NCBI GenBank assembly: GCA_023416735.1
Contig: JAEZGX010000018.1
Coordinates: forward strand, 1-14,161
From: Verrucomicrobiota bacterium
Lineage (GTDB): Bacteria > Verrucomicrobiota > Verrucomicrobiia > Opitutales > Opitutaceae
Direction: 5' to 3'
Length of the DNA: 14,161 bases
Below the pieces are notes generated by a model. That model had not been told where the DNA came from. It did not search any database and saw only the letters and a list, made by a program, of their open reading frames with translations. This document shows positions 1 to 6,458 of this stretch, piece after piece (the stretch's first letter is position 1; each line of letters opens with the position of its first letter). Made by a program: the position numbers and the translations under genes.

Positions 1-19
1 CTCCGCTCACCCCCGCCGC

Positions 20-52
20 AAAATAATAAACCCACAACGTCACGTTGTGGGT
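20..52 (-). terminator. Intrinsic terminator closing the pncA-side transcript
   Basis: Read on the minus strand, a perfect 10-bp stem (ACCCACAACG pairing with CGTTGTGGGT, bases 30-39 and 43-52) with a 3-nt loop is followed at once by a T-rich tail (TTATTATTTT, bases 20-29). This is the classic layout of a Rho-independent terminator for minus-strand transcription. It lies 145 nt past the pncA stop codon, with no other convincing gene between, so it probably ends the NAD-salvage transcript. On the plus strand the stem is not followed by T residues, so the terminator looks one-directional. Confidence 0.75.
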
Positions 53-196
53 CTTCGTTGTTGGACCCAGTTTGTCACGATCTGGGTTACACCATTGGGT
101 CAATAAGGTCCTCCGTCGGTCGGATACATCCTCTGCGGTGCCCTCGGGTTCTGAAGCAGAATGTCGCCGCTTCGCTCCTTGGAACTGCTCGTTGAG
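53..196. other. pncA 3' region, no convincing gene
   Basis: This stretch separates the pncA stop from the terminator. It holds short complementary hexamers (GACCCA at 64-69, CTGGGT at 82-87, TGGGTC at 96-101 and also at 48-53) that could form alternative hairpins in the 3' untranslated RNA. On the minus strand, the frame after the pncA stop stays open to the window edge, but it has no start codon context and its translation resembles no family I recognise. It may be another dispersed repeat. Confidence 0.35.
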
Positions 197-817
197 CTAT
201 AGCGCCGATAAGACCTCTCCGTTCTCCACGATCCGCACGCCTTCCTGCCTCATCTCCTCGATCGCACGTTCGCTATCACCCGCCTTCAACTCCACGCCCC
301 GACATCCGTCCACCACCAGCGTCACCTCGAAGCCCAGTTGCCGCGCATCCAACGCCGTCGCTTTCACACAGTAATCGGTGGCAAGGCCAAGCACGAAGAT
401 GTGCGTGACACCCTTCTGCTTCAGATACTCGCCGAGGCCCGTCGCCTTGCGATGTCCGTTGTCGAAGAAGCCGCTGTAGCTGTCGATTTCCGGATCCGTG
501 CCTTTCGGAAAAATCCGCTCGATGTTCGCCGCGTTCAGCCCTGGCGCGAACGCCGCGCCGCCCGTGTTCTGCACGCAATGCCTCGGCCACAACACCTGCG
601 GCAATCCTCCCAGCTCCGCCAGCGTGCCCACCGGCTTCCGGTGGTTCGACGCAAAGCTCCCATGATTTTCCGGATGCCAATCCTGCGTCGCGACCACCAA
701 CGGAAACACCTCCATCAACCGATTCGCCACCGGCACCACCTCATCGCCGCGCGGCACCGCCAACGCTCCGCCCGGCAAGAAATCGTTCTGAATATCGACA
801 AGAATCAGTGCATTCAT
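197..817 (-). CDS. pncA: Nicotinamidase (PncA)
   Basis: Hydrolyses nicotinamide to nicotinate and ammonia in the cytoplasm, the first step of NAD salvage through the Preiss-Handler route. The 206-residue product matches the isochorismatase-like family over its full length and closely resembles E. coli PncA. Visible residues are the Asp of the N-terminal VDIQNDF motif (D8), the metal ligands D46 and H48 in TQDWHP and H80 in WPRHCVQ, the catalytic Lys K105 in FPKG, and the nucleophile C150 in GLATDYCVK followed by a DGCRGV motif. The longest frame opens at a TTG at 823, but the ATG at 817 is preferred because a GAGG lies 7 nt upstream and the protein then starts directly at the first strand. 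It is last in the minus-strand NAD cluster, 305 nt after the Nudix gene. That gap is filled with repeats, so separate transcription is possible. Confidence 0.96.
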   Translation of the reverse strand: MNALILVDIQNDFLPGGALAVPRGDEVVPVANRLMEVFPLVVATQDWHPENHGSFASNHRKPVGTLAELGGLPQVLWPRHCVQNTGGAAFAPGLNAANIERIFPKGTDPEIDSYSGFFDNGHRKATGLGEYLKQKGVTHIFVLGLATDYCVKATALDARQLGFEVTLVVDGCRGVELKAGDSERAIEEMRQEGVRIVENGEVLSAL

Positions 818-824
818 GAGCAAA

Positions 825-828
825 CCTC
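825..828 (-). promoter_or_regulatory. Shine-Dalgarno site of pncA
   Basis: GAGG on the minus strand, 7 nt before the ATG at 817. It decides the pncA start against the upstream TTG at 823. It is worth noting because most other genes in the window show no clear Shine-Dalgarno site. The repeat-filled gap begins about 10 nt further upstream. Confidence 0.6.
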
Positions 829-837
829 AGAAGGTGA

Positions 838-1111
838 CCACAGATAGACACGGATGGACACCGATAAGGATCCAGCGCCTGCAAAGAACGCACATCTCTT
901 GGCGCCCCTTCGTGCCCTTCGCGGTTCACTCGCGCTCCGCGCTCAGGTTCTGGGTTCCGAGTGCAGAGTTCAAAGTTCAGATCTGGATCGGGCTCTACGC
1001 TCTGGGCTCTAGGCTTCCAGCTCACTCACACCCTCCCCTCCTCCGTGTCTCTGTGCCTCCGTGGTTTCCAAAGGGTCCGCCTCATCCGCGTCCATCCAAG
1101 TCCATCCGTGG
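838..1111. repeat. Composite dispersed-repeat block between nudix and pncA
   Basis: No gene is visible in the 305-nt gap; it is almost entirely repeat text. A 30-bp unit at 838-867 (plus strand, starting CCACAGATAGACACGGATGG) faces a related unit at 1082-1111 on the minus strand (starting CCACGGATGGACTTGGATGG), giving imperfect terminal inverted repeats. Inside are two motifs ending in a GTGGTT/GCGGTT-type phrase: 898-928 (CCTTCGTGCCCTTCGCGGTT within it) and 1039-1067 (CTCCGTGTCTCTGTGCCTCC within it). Between these lies a heptad array. From memory, near-identical phrases recur between genes in planctomycete, verrucomicrobial and acidobacterial genomes. No transposase is present, so these may be mobilised in trans or be something other than a transposon. 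Confidence 0.7.
926..1026. repeat. Degenerate 7-bp-period (heptad) repeat array
   Basis: The sequence GYTC recurs every 7 bases. One block has units starting at 947, 954, 961, 968 and 975 (for example GTTCTGG, GTTCCGA, GTTCAAA, GTTCAGA). A second block has units at 992, 999, 1006, 1013 and 1020 (GCTCTAC, GCTCTGG, GCTCTAG). A shorter lead-in lies at 927, 934 and 941. A 10-nt interruption at 982-991 and a 1-nt slip near 946 separate the blocks. A 7-base period is not a multiple of the codon length, so this is not coding sequence. It resembles the short tandemly repeated heptamers described in cyanobacteria in form only. Confidence 0.7.
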
Positions 1112-1122
1112 TTCCAACCCCA

Positions 1123-1590
1123 TCATCGCCTCCGGCGAGCCCGCGATCGCACCCGCTTCAACGCCGCCTCGATGATCTTCGCGTGATCGAACGCCAACGC
1201 CGGCAAATCGCCCACCGGAAACCATTCCGCTTTCTTTGCATCATCCGCCGCCCGCACGTTCAACCCCGCGAGCTTCACCACCGCGACATACGCCACACTG
1301 ATCACGCGCTCACGCGGATCTCTTTTCGGATCACCAAACGCACCCACCTGTTCGAATTCCAATCCGCTCAATCCCGTCTCCTCCTCAAGCTCTCTCAGCG
1401 CCGCCTCATCGAGACTTTCGTTCATCTCCAAAAATCCTCCCGGAATCGCCCACCTCCCGCGAAACGGCGCGCTCTTCCGCTGAATCAAAAGCACCTTCAG
1501 CTCACCTCCGTCCTTTCCAAAAACCACCGCATCCACCGTCACCGCCGGATGCGGATACTCATAACAGTAAACTCTCTCTTTTTTGCTCAT
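1123..1590 (-). CDS. Nudix hydrolase, ADP-ribose pyrophosphatase type
   Basis: Probably hydrolyses ADP-ribose or a related nucleoside diphosphate derivative in the cytoplasm. Its neighbours deal with NAD salvage, which supports a role in clearing or recycling ADP-ribose. The 155-residue protein has an intact Nudix box at residues 52-74: G52, E58, then R66-E67-L68-E69-E70-E71 and G73, with every catalytic position of GX5EX7REUXEEXGU kept. The N-terminal EYPHPAVTVDAVVF resembles the opening of NrtR-type Nudix regulators, but the chain ends about where the Nudix fold should, with no winged-helix domain, so an enzyme is more likely than a repressor. The longest frame starts at 1668, but its first 24-26 residues are translated dispersed repeat and would overlap pncB. 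ATG 1590 is preferred, with ATG 1596 as the alternative. It lies 22 nt after pncB. The tail is Arg-rich. Confidence 0.9.
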   Translation of the reverse strand: MSKKERVYCYEYPHPAVTVDAVVFGKDGGELKVLLIQRKSAPFRGRWAIPGGFLEMNESLDEAALRELEEETGLSGLEFEQVGAFGDPKRDPRERVISVAYVAVVKLAGLNVRAADDAKKAEWFPVGDLPALAFDHAKIIEAALKRVRSRARRRR

Positions 1591-1591
1591 C

Positions 1592-1663
1592 TTCATTCGC
1601 GTCCAACCGTGGTTAAACTGGCTCGTTCCTCCCGACTTCGTGACCATTGGCGTCCATTCGTGG
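1592..1663 (-). repeat. Two direct copies of the GGATGGAC-type repeat unit
   Basis: On the minus strand, 1644-1663 reads CCACGAATGGACGCCAATGG and 1592-1614 contains CCACGGTTGGACGCGAATGA. Both are variants of the units at 838-867 and 1082-1111. They span the pncB stop codon (1613-1615) and the few bases before the Nudix start. Just upstream on the minus strand, 1666-1682 (plus strand CACTCGCGCTCCGTGCT) matches 927-943 at 16 of 17 positions and is itself heptad-spaced (units at 1666, 1673, 1680). Confidence 0.65.
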
Positions 1664-3157
1664 ATCACTCGCGCTCCGTGCTTCCCCCACCCCCACGCGC
1701 CGGTTCTCCAAAATCAACCGCGTCTTCAACTCAAACAACCCCGGCTCCAACCCCACCGGATATTCATGCGGATTCAGCAATCGTTTCGTCCCGCTATATA
1801 AACAGCTCAACTGCTCTCGCGCCCGCGCCCGAATCTCCTCCAACGTCGGCTCCGCATACACGCATTCGCCCGCGCGAAACACCGGCACGAGCAACTCCTC
1901 CACCGTCGCATCCGCTGGCAGCGCTTTGCGCCGCGTCACATCCGCGGGATCGACAATCATCCGCTCATTCGCCAGCGGGGCCGCCTCGTTGAAAATCATA
2001 TCACCAACAAACTCCCCGCCTTTCGCAAACCGACGCACCTGCAACACCCCCGGATTCGAAATCTTCGCGACCTGCTCCGACAGCTTCAGCTTAAACTTCC
2101 ATTCGCCGCCGCGCTCGCGCACCGCCGACAGTTTATACACCCCGCCCAACGCCGGCTGGTCGAACGCCGTCACGAGCTTCGTCCCCACGCCCCACATCCC
2201 GATCTTCGCCCCCTGCTGCTTCAAACTCGCGATGATGTGCTCGTCGAGATCGTTGCTCGCCACGATCACCGCACCGGGAAATCCGCCTTCATCGAGAATC
2301 TTCCGCGCTTCGATGCTCAGATACGCGAGGTCGCCGGAATCCAAACGGATCCCCACCATCTCATGCCCGCGCTCGCGCAACCATCGCCCTGCCGCCACCG
2401 CGCGCCTCACGCCTTCCAGCGTGTCGTAAGTGTCCACGAGAAACACGCTGTTGTTCGGCATCGCCTCGGCATACGCCTGAAACGATTCCGCTTCGTCGTC
2501 GAACGACATCACCCAGCTGTGCGCATGCGTCCCTTTCACCGGGATCCCGAAAATCTGCCCCGCCAACACATTTGAGGTCGCCGCGCAGCCGCCGATATAC
2601 GCCGCCCGACTCGCCGCCAGCGCCCCATCCACGCCTTGCGCGCGACGCAGCCCAAACTCCAGCACCGGCTCGCTTCCGGCCGCACCGCAAATCCTCGCCG
2701 CCTTCGTCGCAATCAGCGTCTGAAAATTGATGAAGTTCAGCAGCGCCGTCTCCACCAGCTGTCCTTCGATGATCGGACCTTTCACGCGCAACAGCGGCTC
2801 ATTCGGAAACACCGCCGTTCCTTCCGGCACCGCGTCGAGATCGCCGGAAAACCGAAGCGTCCGCAGATACTCCAAAAACGCCCGCTCGAACAGCGGCTTC
2901 CCATCATTGCCCACGAGCCCCGCGAGATACTCCAACTCCTCCGCCCCGAAACGCAGGCCTCGCACCCACGCGATCGCATCCGACAATCCCGCCGCAATCG
3001 TATAACCGCCGCGAAACGGCGCCCGCCGAAACGAAAGATGAAACACCGCCTCCTTCGCCGCCGTCCCCGTCTTCCAATATCCATACGCCATCGTGAGCTG
3101 ATAAAGATCCGTCAGCAGCGGCGAAGCATGAGAACGTAAGCGGGGCACAGGCATCAT
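1613..3157 (-). CDS. pncB: Nicotinate phosphoribosyltransferase (PncB)
   Basis: Joins nicotinate to PRPP, with ATP, to make nicotinate mononucleotide, the committed step of the Preiss-Handler pathway; it uses the product of PncA. The 514-residue chain fits the long bacterial form of the family, slightly longer than the usual 450-490. Signatures, numbered from ATG 3157, are TDLYQLTMAYGYW (from residue 16), FGLRRAQG (168-175), GTHAHSW (209-215) with the expected functional histidines, RLDSGDL (271-277) and the phosphate-binding GVGTKL (323-328). A GTG at 3181 opens the frame, but ATG 3157 or the adjacent ATG 3154 gives the normal N-terminus; none has a clear Shine-Dalgarno site. Residues from about 488 to the end (rich in D, R, N and G, ending GRNEPV) are read from dispersed repeat and look like an acquired tail. 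It starts 71 nt after the hybrid kinase stop, so the two may share a transcript. Confidence 0.95.
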   Translation of the reverse strand: MMPVPRLRSHASPLLTDLYQLTMAYGYWKTGTAAKEAVFHLSFRRAPFRGGYTIAAGLSDAIAWVRGLRFGAEELEYLAGLVGNDGKPLFERAFLEYLRTLRFSGDLDAVPEGTAVFPNEPLLRVKGPIIEGQLVETALLNFINFQTLIATKAARICGAAGSEPVLEFGLRRAQGVDGALAASRAAYIGGCAATSNVLAGQIFGIPVKGTHAHSWVMSFDDEAESFQAYAEAMPNNSVFLVDTYDTLEGVRRAVAAGRWLRERGHEMVGIRLDSGDLAYLSIEARKILDEGGFPGAVIVASNDLDEHIIASLKQQGAKIGMWGVGTKLVTAFDQPALGGVYKLSAVRERGGEWKFKLKLSEQVAKISNPGVLQVRRFAKGGEFVGDMIFNEAAPLANERMIVDPADVTRRKALPADATVEELLVPVFRAGECVYAEPTLEEIRARAREQLSCLYSGTKRLLNPHEYPVGLEPGLFELKTRLILENRRVGVGEARSASDPRMDANGHEVGRNEPV

Positions 3158-3212
3158 ACGTGTGAGGCGCACACAGTTCACGCCGCGCCCGCCGTCGCAA
3201 CTCGCCGTCGCC

Positions 3213-3247
3213 GCTCAACCTTCTACGCTCAACCTTCGACCTTCTCG
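3213..3247. repeat. Short heptad repeat at the kinase-pncB junction
   Basis: Five 7-bp units start at 3213, 3220, 3227, 3234 and 3241. Units one and three are identical (GCTCAAC), and units two and four are CTTCTAC and CTTCGAC. The core S-Y-T-C matches the heptad array at 926-1026. The kinase stop codon (TGA, complement of 3229-3231) and its last residues (REKVEG) lie inside this repeat. Confidence 0.6.
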
Positions 3248-5904
3248 CGTCCGGCACCGTCCCCGGGCAACATCTTCGCCAGCACCGCCGTCAGCTTGTT
3301 CACGTCCACGGGCTTCGTGATGTGCGCCTCGAACCCCGCCATCCGCCCGCGTTCGATGTCGTCTTCCATGCCGTAGCCGGTCAACGCCACCCCGCGCAGT
3401 CCATAACCTTCGCGCAACCGCTTCATCAACGTATAGCCGTCCGCATCCGGCAGTCCGATGTCCGACAACACCAGCGCATACGAATTTTCCGCCGCGAGCC
3501 GCAACGCCTCCGCCGAATTCGTCGCCAAATCCACGCGATAACCTCTGCGCCCGAGCAATCGCCCGATCGCCACGCGCGTCGCGTCGTGATCTTCCACCAG
3601 CAAAATCCGCTCGCCGCGGCCGGCCTGCGTCTCGCCTTTGCTTTCCTTCCCCGGCCCCGCCTGCGCCAGCGTCGCGTCGTCGTCGGACACTTTCCACGCC
3701 GGTAATCTCACCGTGAACGTCGCCCCTTGTCCGCGACCCGAGCTCCGCACCGCAATCGTCCCGGAATGCAGCTCCACCAGCATCCGTGAAATCGCCAGCC
3801 CGAGCCCGAGTCCGCCGAAGCGATGCACACTGCCGCTCGTCGCGTGATCGCCCTGCGAGAACGTTTTAAACACCCGCCCCATCTCGTCGGAGGTCAGGCC
3901 GATGCCCGTGTCCGACACTTCGATTTCCACGCAGCCGTCCTCCGCGATGCGCGTCACGACACCGACCCGCCCGCACGCCGGCGTAAACTTCACCGCATTC
4001 TTTAACAGATTCCAAAACACCTGCTGCAACCGCGTCGGATCCCCGCGCACCACCGGCTTCATCGCTTCCAGCGCGAGTTCCAGCGACTGATATTTCTGCG
4101 CCGCGTCCGCCCGCACCGTTTCCACCGCTTCGCGCAAAACTTCGTGCACGTCCACCGTGCGCAGATCCAGCGACAGCTTGCCTTCCGTGATGCGCGTGAG
4201 ATCCAGCAAATCGTCGATCAGCCGCGCCTCCAGCGACACGTTCTTCGCGATCATCGCAAACGCCTCCCGCGCCGCCGCGGAGAATTCTCCGCGCTGCGCG
4301 CCATCGCTCGCCACCAGCAACACCGGATTCAACGGGGTCCGCAGCTCATGCGACAGCGCCGCCAGAAATTCGTCCTTCGCCCGCGCCGCCGCAAGCGCCA
4401 CGTCGCGCGTCCGCGCGATTTCCGTCTCCGCCGCTCTCCGCTCCGTCACATCCACGCACGCGGCCGCGACCGCGTCGTCGTTCGGACTTCCACTCGCGCG
4501 CCCGCGCCCGCTCAGCCAGCGCACCGCGCCATCCGGCCGCACCACGCGAAACTCGCTCGCAAATTCCTCCGTGCCCTGCGCCCCGCGCTCAATCGACTCC
4601 CGCACCCGCGCGCGTTCGTCCGGATGCACCATCGCCAGGAAATCTTCCAGTTTCCGCAACGGCTTGTCCGGCCCGACGCCGAGCAACACATTGAGACCTT
4701 CGTCCGATTCGAAGGCGCCCGAGCGCGGATGCCACACCAGCGTCCCGGTCCCCGACGCCCGCAGCGCCGCGTCCAGCCGGTTCTGCTTCTCGCGCAAGGC
4801 CCGCGCCGTCGAACTGAGCGCGAGATTCGCCTGCAACAAATCCGTTTCCCGCGCCGCCAGTTTCGCCGAACTTTCCTGCAACGCGCGAAAGACCGTATCC
4901 GTTTCTGCAATACCCGTTTCCCCTGCGACGAGCACGCGTCCCTGCCCAACCGCTTCCGTGCCCGCCACCAGCGATTGCACCGCCACCACCACGCCCCGCC
5001 CCGCCCACCACGCCACCAGCGCAGCCACTCCGCCCAACATCAGCGTCACCGCGATCGTCACCAGCAACAATCGCTCCGCCGACGCAAACACCTCTGCCGC
5101 CGGCGACGCGACGACCACCGTCCAACCCGTCGTGCTCGAGCGCGCGAAACTCGTGATGCTCTTCACGCCGTCGAGCGTCACGCTTTCGACCATGCCAAAA
5201 GGGCGCGACGAGATGAGCCGAATCATCTCCTCGCTGCCTTTCTTGCCTACGAACTCCTCCGGCTTCCGCGTCCGCGCGCCGATCGTGCCTTCGCGATCCA
5301 CCAGGCTCACCAGCCACGATTTTTCCGCCCCGCCGCGATTCAACACCGGTGCGAACACCTCGGGCTCCATCGCAAAGTTCAACGTGTAGCGCAGCTGCGC
5401 ATCGCGAAAAATCGGGATCGCCACAAACAACACCGGCTTTCCCAGCGCCGGCCCGAACGTGACGTTCGACACATACGACAGCCCCTTCTCCGCCGTGCTT
5501 TTGAACTCCGGCCGAAACGAAATCCGCGGCAAGGGCACATTCGGCGGGACCGCCGTGTTCACCAGCTGCTGCCCTTCCGCATCGATCAGCACGATCCACT
5601 CGTTCGGCCCTGGCACCACGAGCTCCGCCTGCGTGCGAAACGCGGCCACTTCGTCGCGTTGCAACCGGCCCGACGTCGCCAAACCCTGCAACAACGCGCG
5701 CCGCTCCGCCACGTGCGCGTCGACCAGCAACGAGGTCGCCTGCGCCGCACCGAGCAAATGCCGCTCCAGCGTATGCCTCTCATTCCGGTAACTTTGCCGG
5801 ATCAGCCAGCCGACCAGCACCGCCGAGGGCAGCAACACCGCCGCCACGAGCAGAGAAAGCCGCCCTCTGACCGAACGGGTGAGTTGGGAGAAGAGCCGCG
5901 ACAC
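3229..5904 (-). CDS. Membrane-bound hybrid histidine kinase
   Basis: A signal-sensing kinase of 891 residues in the inner membrane. A short cytoplasmic N-terminus leads into one membrane segment (about 15-36), an extracytoplasmic dCache-like sensor (about 40-277), a second membrane segment (about 279-301), a linker that may hold a degenerate HAMP and a coiled coil (302-372), a PAS fold (about 375-490), HisKA with phospho-acceptor H519 in SHELRTPLNP, and HATPase with an N box (N632, N636), DTGIG (from D665) and GLGLGLA (698-704). The C-terminal receiver has acidic residues E771 and D772, phospho-acceptor D815 in SDIGLPD, T842 and K864. All catalytic residues are present. The start is GTG; a TGA lies in frame a short way upstream and no nearer ATG exists in frame. 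No DNA-binding partner lies in the window, so its output is unknown. It sits upstream of pncB and faces the divergent efflux operon; regulation of either is only a guess. Confidence 0.93.
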   Translation of the reverse strand: MSRLFSQLTRSVRGRLSLLVAAVLLPSAVLVGWLIRQSYRNERHTLERHLLGAAQATSLLVDAHVAERRALLQGLATSGRLQRDEVAAFRTQAELVVPGPNEWIVLIDAEGQQLVNTAVPPNVPLPRISFRPEFKSTAEKGLSYVSNVTFGPALGKPVLFVAIPIFRDAQLRYTLNFAMEPEVFAPVLNRGGAEKSWLVSLVDREGTIGARTRKPEEFVGKKGSEEMIRLISSRPFGMVESVTLDGVKSITSFARSSTTGWTVVVASPAAEVFASAERLLLVTIAVTLMLGGVAALVAWWAGRGVVVAVQSLVAGTEAVGQGRVLVAGETGIAETDTVFRALQESSAKLAARETDLLQANLALSSTARALREKQNRLDAALRASGTGTLVWHPRSGAFESDEGLNVLLGVGPDKPLRKLEDFLAMVHPDERARVRESIERGAQGTEEFASEFRVVRPDGAVRWLSGRGRASGSPNDDAVAAACVDVTERRAAETEIARTRDVALAAARAKDEFLAALSHELRTPLNPVLLVASDGAQRGEFSAAAREAFAMIAKNVSLEARLIDDLLDLTRITEGKLSLDLRTVDVHEVLREAVETVRADAAQKYQSLELALEAMKPVVRGDPTRLQQVFWNLLKNAVKFTPACGRVGVVTRIAEDGCVEIEVSDTGIGLTSDEMGRVFKTFSQGDHATSGSVHRFGGLGLGLAISRMLVELHSGTIAVRSSGRGQGATFTVRLPAWKVSDDDATLAQAGPGKESKGETQAGRGERILLVEDHDATRVAIGRLLGRRGYRVDLATNSAEALRLAAENSYALVLSDIGLPDADGYTLMKRLREGYGLRGVALTGYGMEDDIERGRMAGFEAHITKPVDVNKLTAVLAKMLPGDGAGREKVEG

Positions 5905-6005
5905 GAACGCGCCATCGAGGCACCGCCTCTCCGCGAGTCAAGTTTGCGGCCCGTGCACCAAGCGTGTGTCCAAATCTCAAATACAATGCATCGCGCCCGC
6001 CCGCT

Positions 6006-6191
6006 TCACAAAGGCGTGGCCATCCGCCGCTTCGCTTGCATCGCCGCAGTCTGACGACTCTGTCCCTGCGCCAAAATTTCCGCCTCCGCCTGCTGCCACA
6101 ACTCCCTGTCTGGACGCTCCCCGCGGGTCAGCCGCCACAACTCATCCGCCCGTTTCGCGACCAACAGCTCCAAACGCGTCAACTCATCCAT
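6006..6191 (-). CDS. Small DUF2934-like protein
   Basis: A 61-residue acidic-basic helical protein. Residues 9-41 (containing LLVAKRADELWRLTRG, then LWQQAEAEIL) resemble DUF2934, a short domain of unknown function whose members read roughly 'ARRAYELWEREGRP...WLQAEAEL'. The C-terminus is basic. The frame stays open to 6401, but the part before ATG 6191 has no family-like sequence. ATG 6227, which adds 12 residues, is an alternative start. A GGAC a few bases before ATG 6191 is a weak ribosome-binding candidate. It lies 101 nt ahead of the hybrid kinase on the same strand and could be its operon partner. Function is unknown; recognition rests on memory of the domain consensus. Confidence 0.6.
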   Translation of the reverse strand: MDELTRLELLVAKRADELWRLTRGERPDRELWQQAEAEILAQGQSRQTAAMQAKRRMATPL

Positions 6192-6458
6192 CGAGTCCGG
6201 TCCAAAAGTGATATGGGCAAAGTGCATGGGGCGATTCGATCTGCGACGCAGTGCCAGGGCGTCGGCGGGGTCGCGCACCCTGCGGCCTGACTTCCGAAAA
6301 GCAAACGAACACGCTACCGGAATCGCCCTAATATCCGATCCGAAATCGCCGCCGGTGGTTGCGCCCCGCTCATCGCCGCCAACTGTCCGACCTCGCCACA
6401 CAGCAAACGCGCGAATTTGTTCCGTAGCCTTATGCTGCCGCGCTCGTCATAGCCGCCA
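6192..6458. other. Divergent intergenic region
   Basis: This region separates the minus-strand block from the efflux operon and must hold the promoters for one or both. I looked for paired -35/-10 boxes. TAATAT at 6329-6334 and TATGCT at 6431-6436 are the most AT-rich hexamers, but neither has an acceptable -35 at 16-18 nt. No operator palindrome, riboswitch or small RNA stands out. Confidence 0.4.

Noticed and set aside
926..1026. CRISPR array or iterons of a replication origin
   Set aside because: Units are 7 bp with no spacers of constant length, no repeat of CRISPR size, and no cas, rep or dnaA-like gene or DnaA box cluster nearby.
838..1111. Complete insertion sequence
   Set aside because: Facing inverted units are present, but no transposase fragment and no target-site duplication can be seen.
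1123..1668. Nudix gene as an NrtR transcriptional repressor
   Set aside because: The N-terminal motif is similar, but the chain ends after the Nudix fold with no winged-helix domain, and the catalytic box is intact.
961..1992. A 343-codon plus-strand frame across the repeat block and nudix
   Set aside because: Its N-terminal part is translated heptad and dispersed repeat and the remainder is antisense to nudix and pncB; not a plausible protein.
5905..6005. Promoter for the hybrid kinase in the AT-richer stretch near 5965-5995
   Set aside because: TTGTAT- and TTGGAC-like hexamers exist on the minus strand, but none pairs with a -10 box at a proper distance.
4144..6054. A 636-codon plus-strand open frame opposite the hybrid kinase
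   Set aside because: Arg/His/Pro-rich shadow of the kinase gene; no domain is visible, and the kinase is complete.
6408..6436. Sigma-70 promoter for the adaptor gene (TATGCT at 6431)
   Set aside because: No acceptable -35 hexamer at 16-18 nt; the region before it is plain GC-rich sequence.
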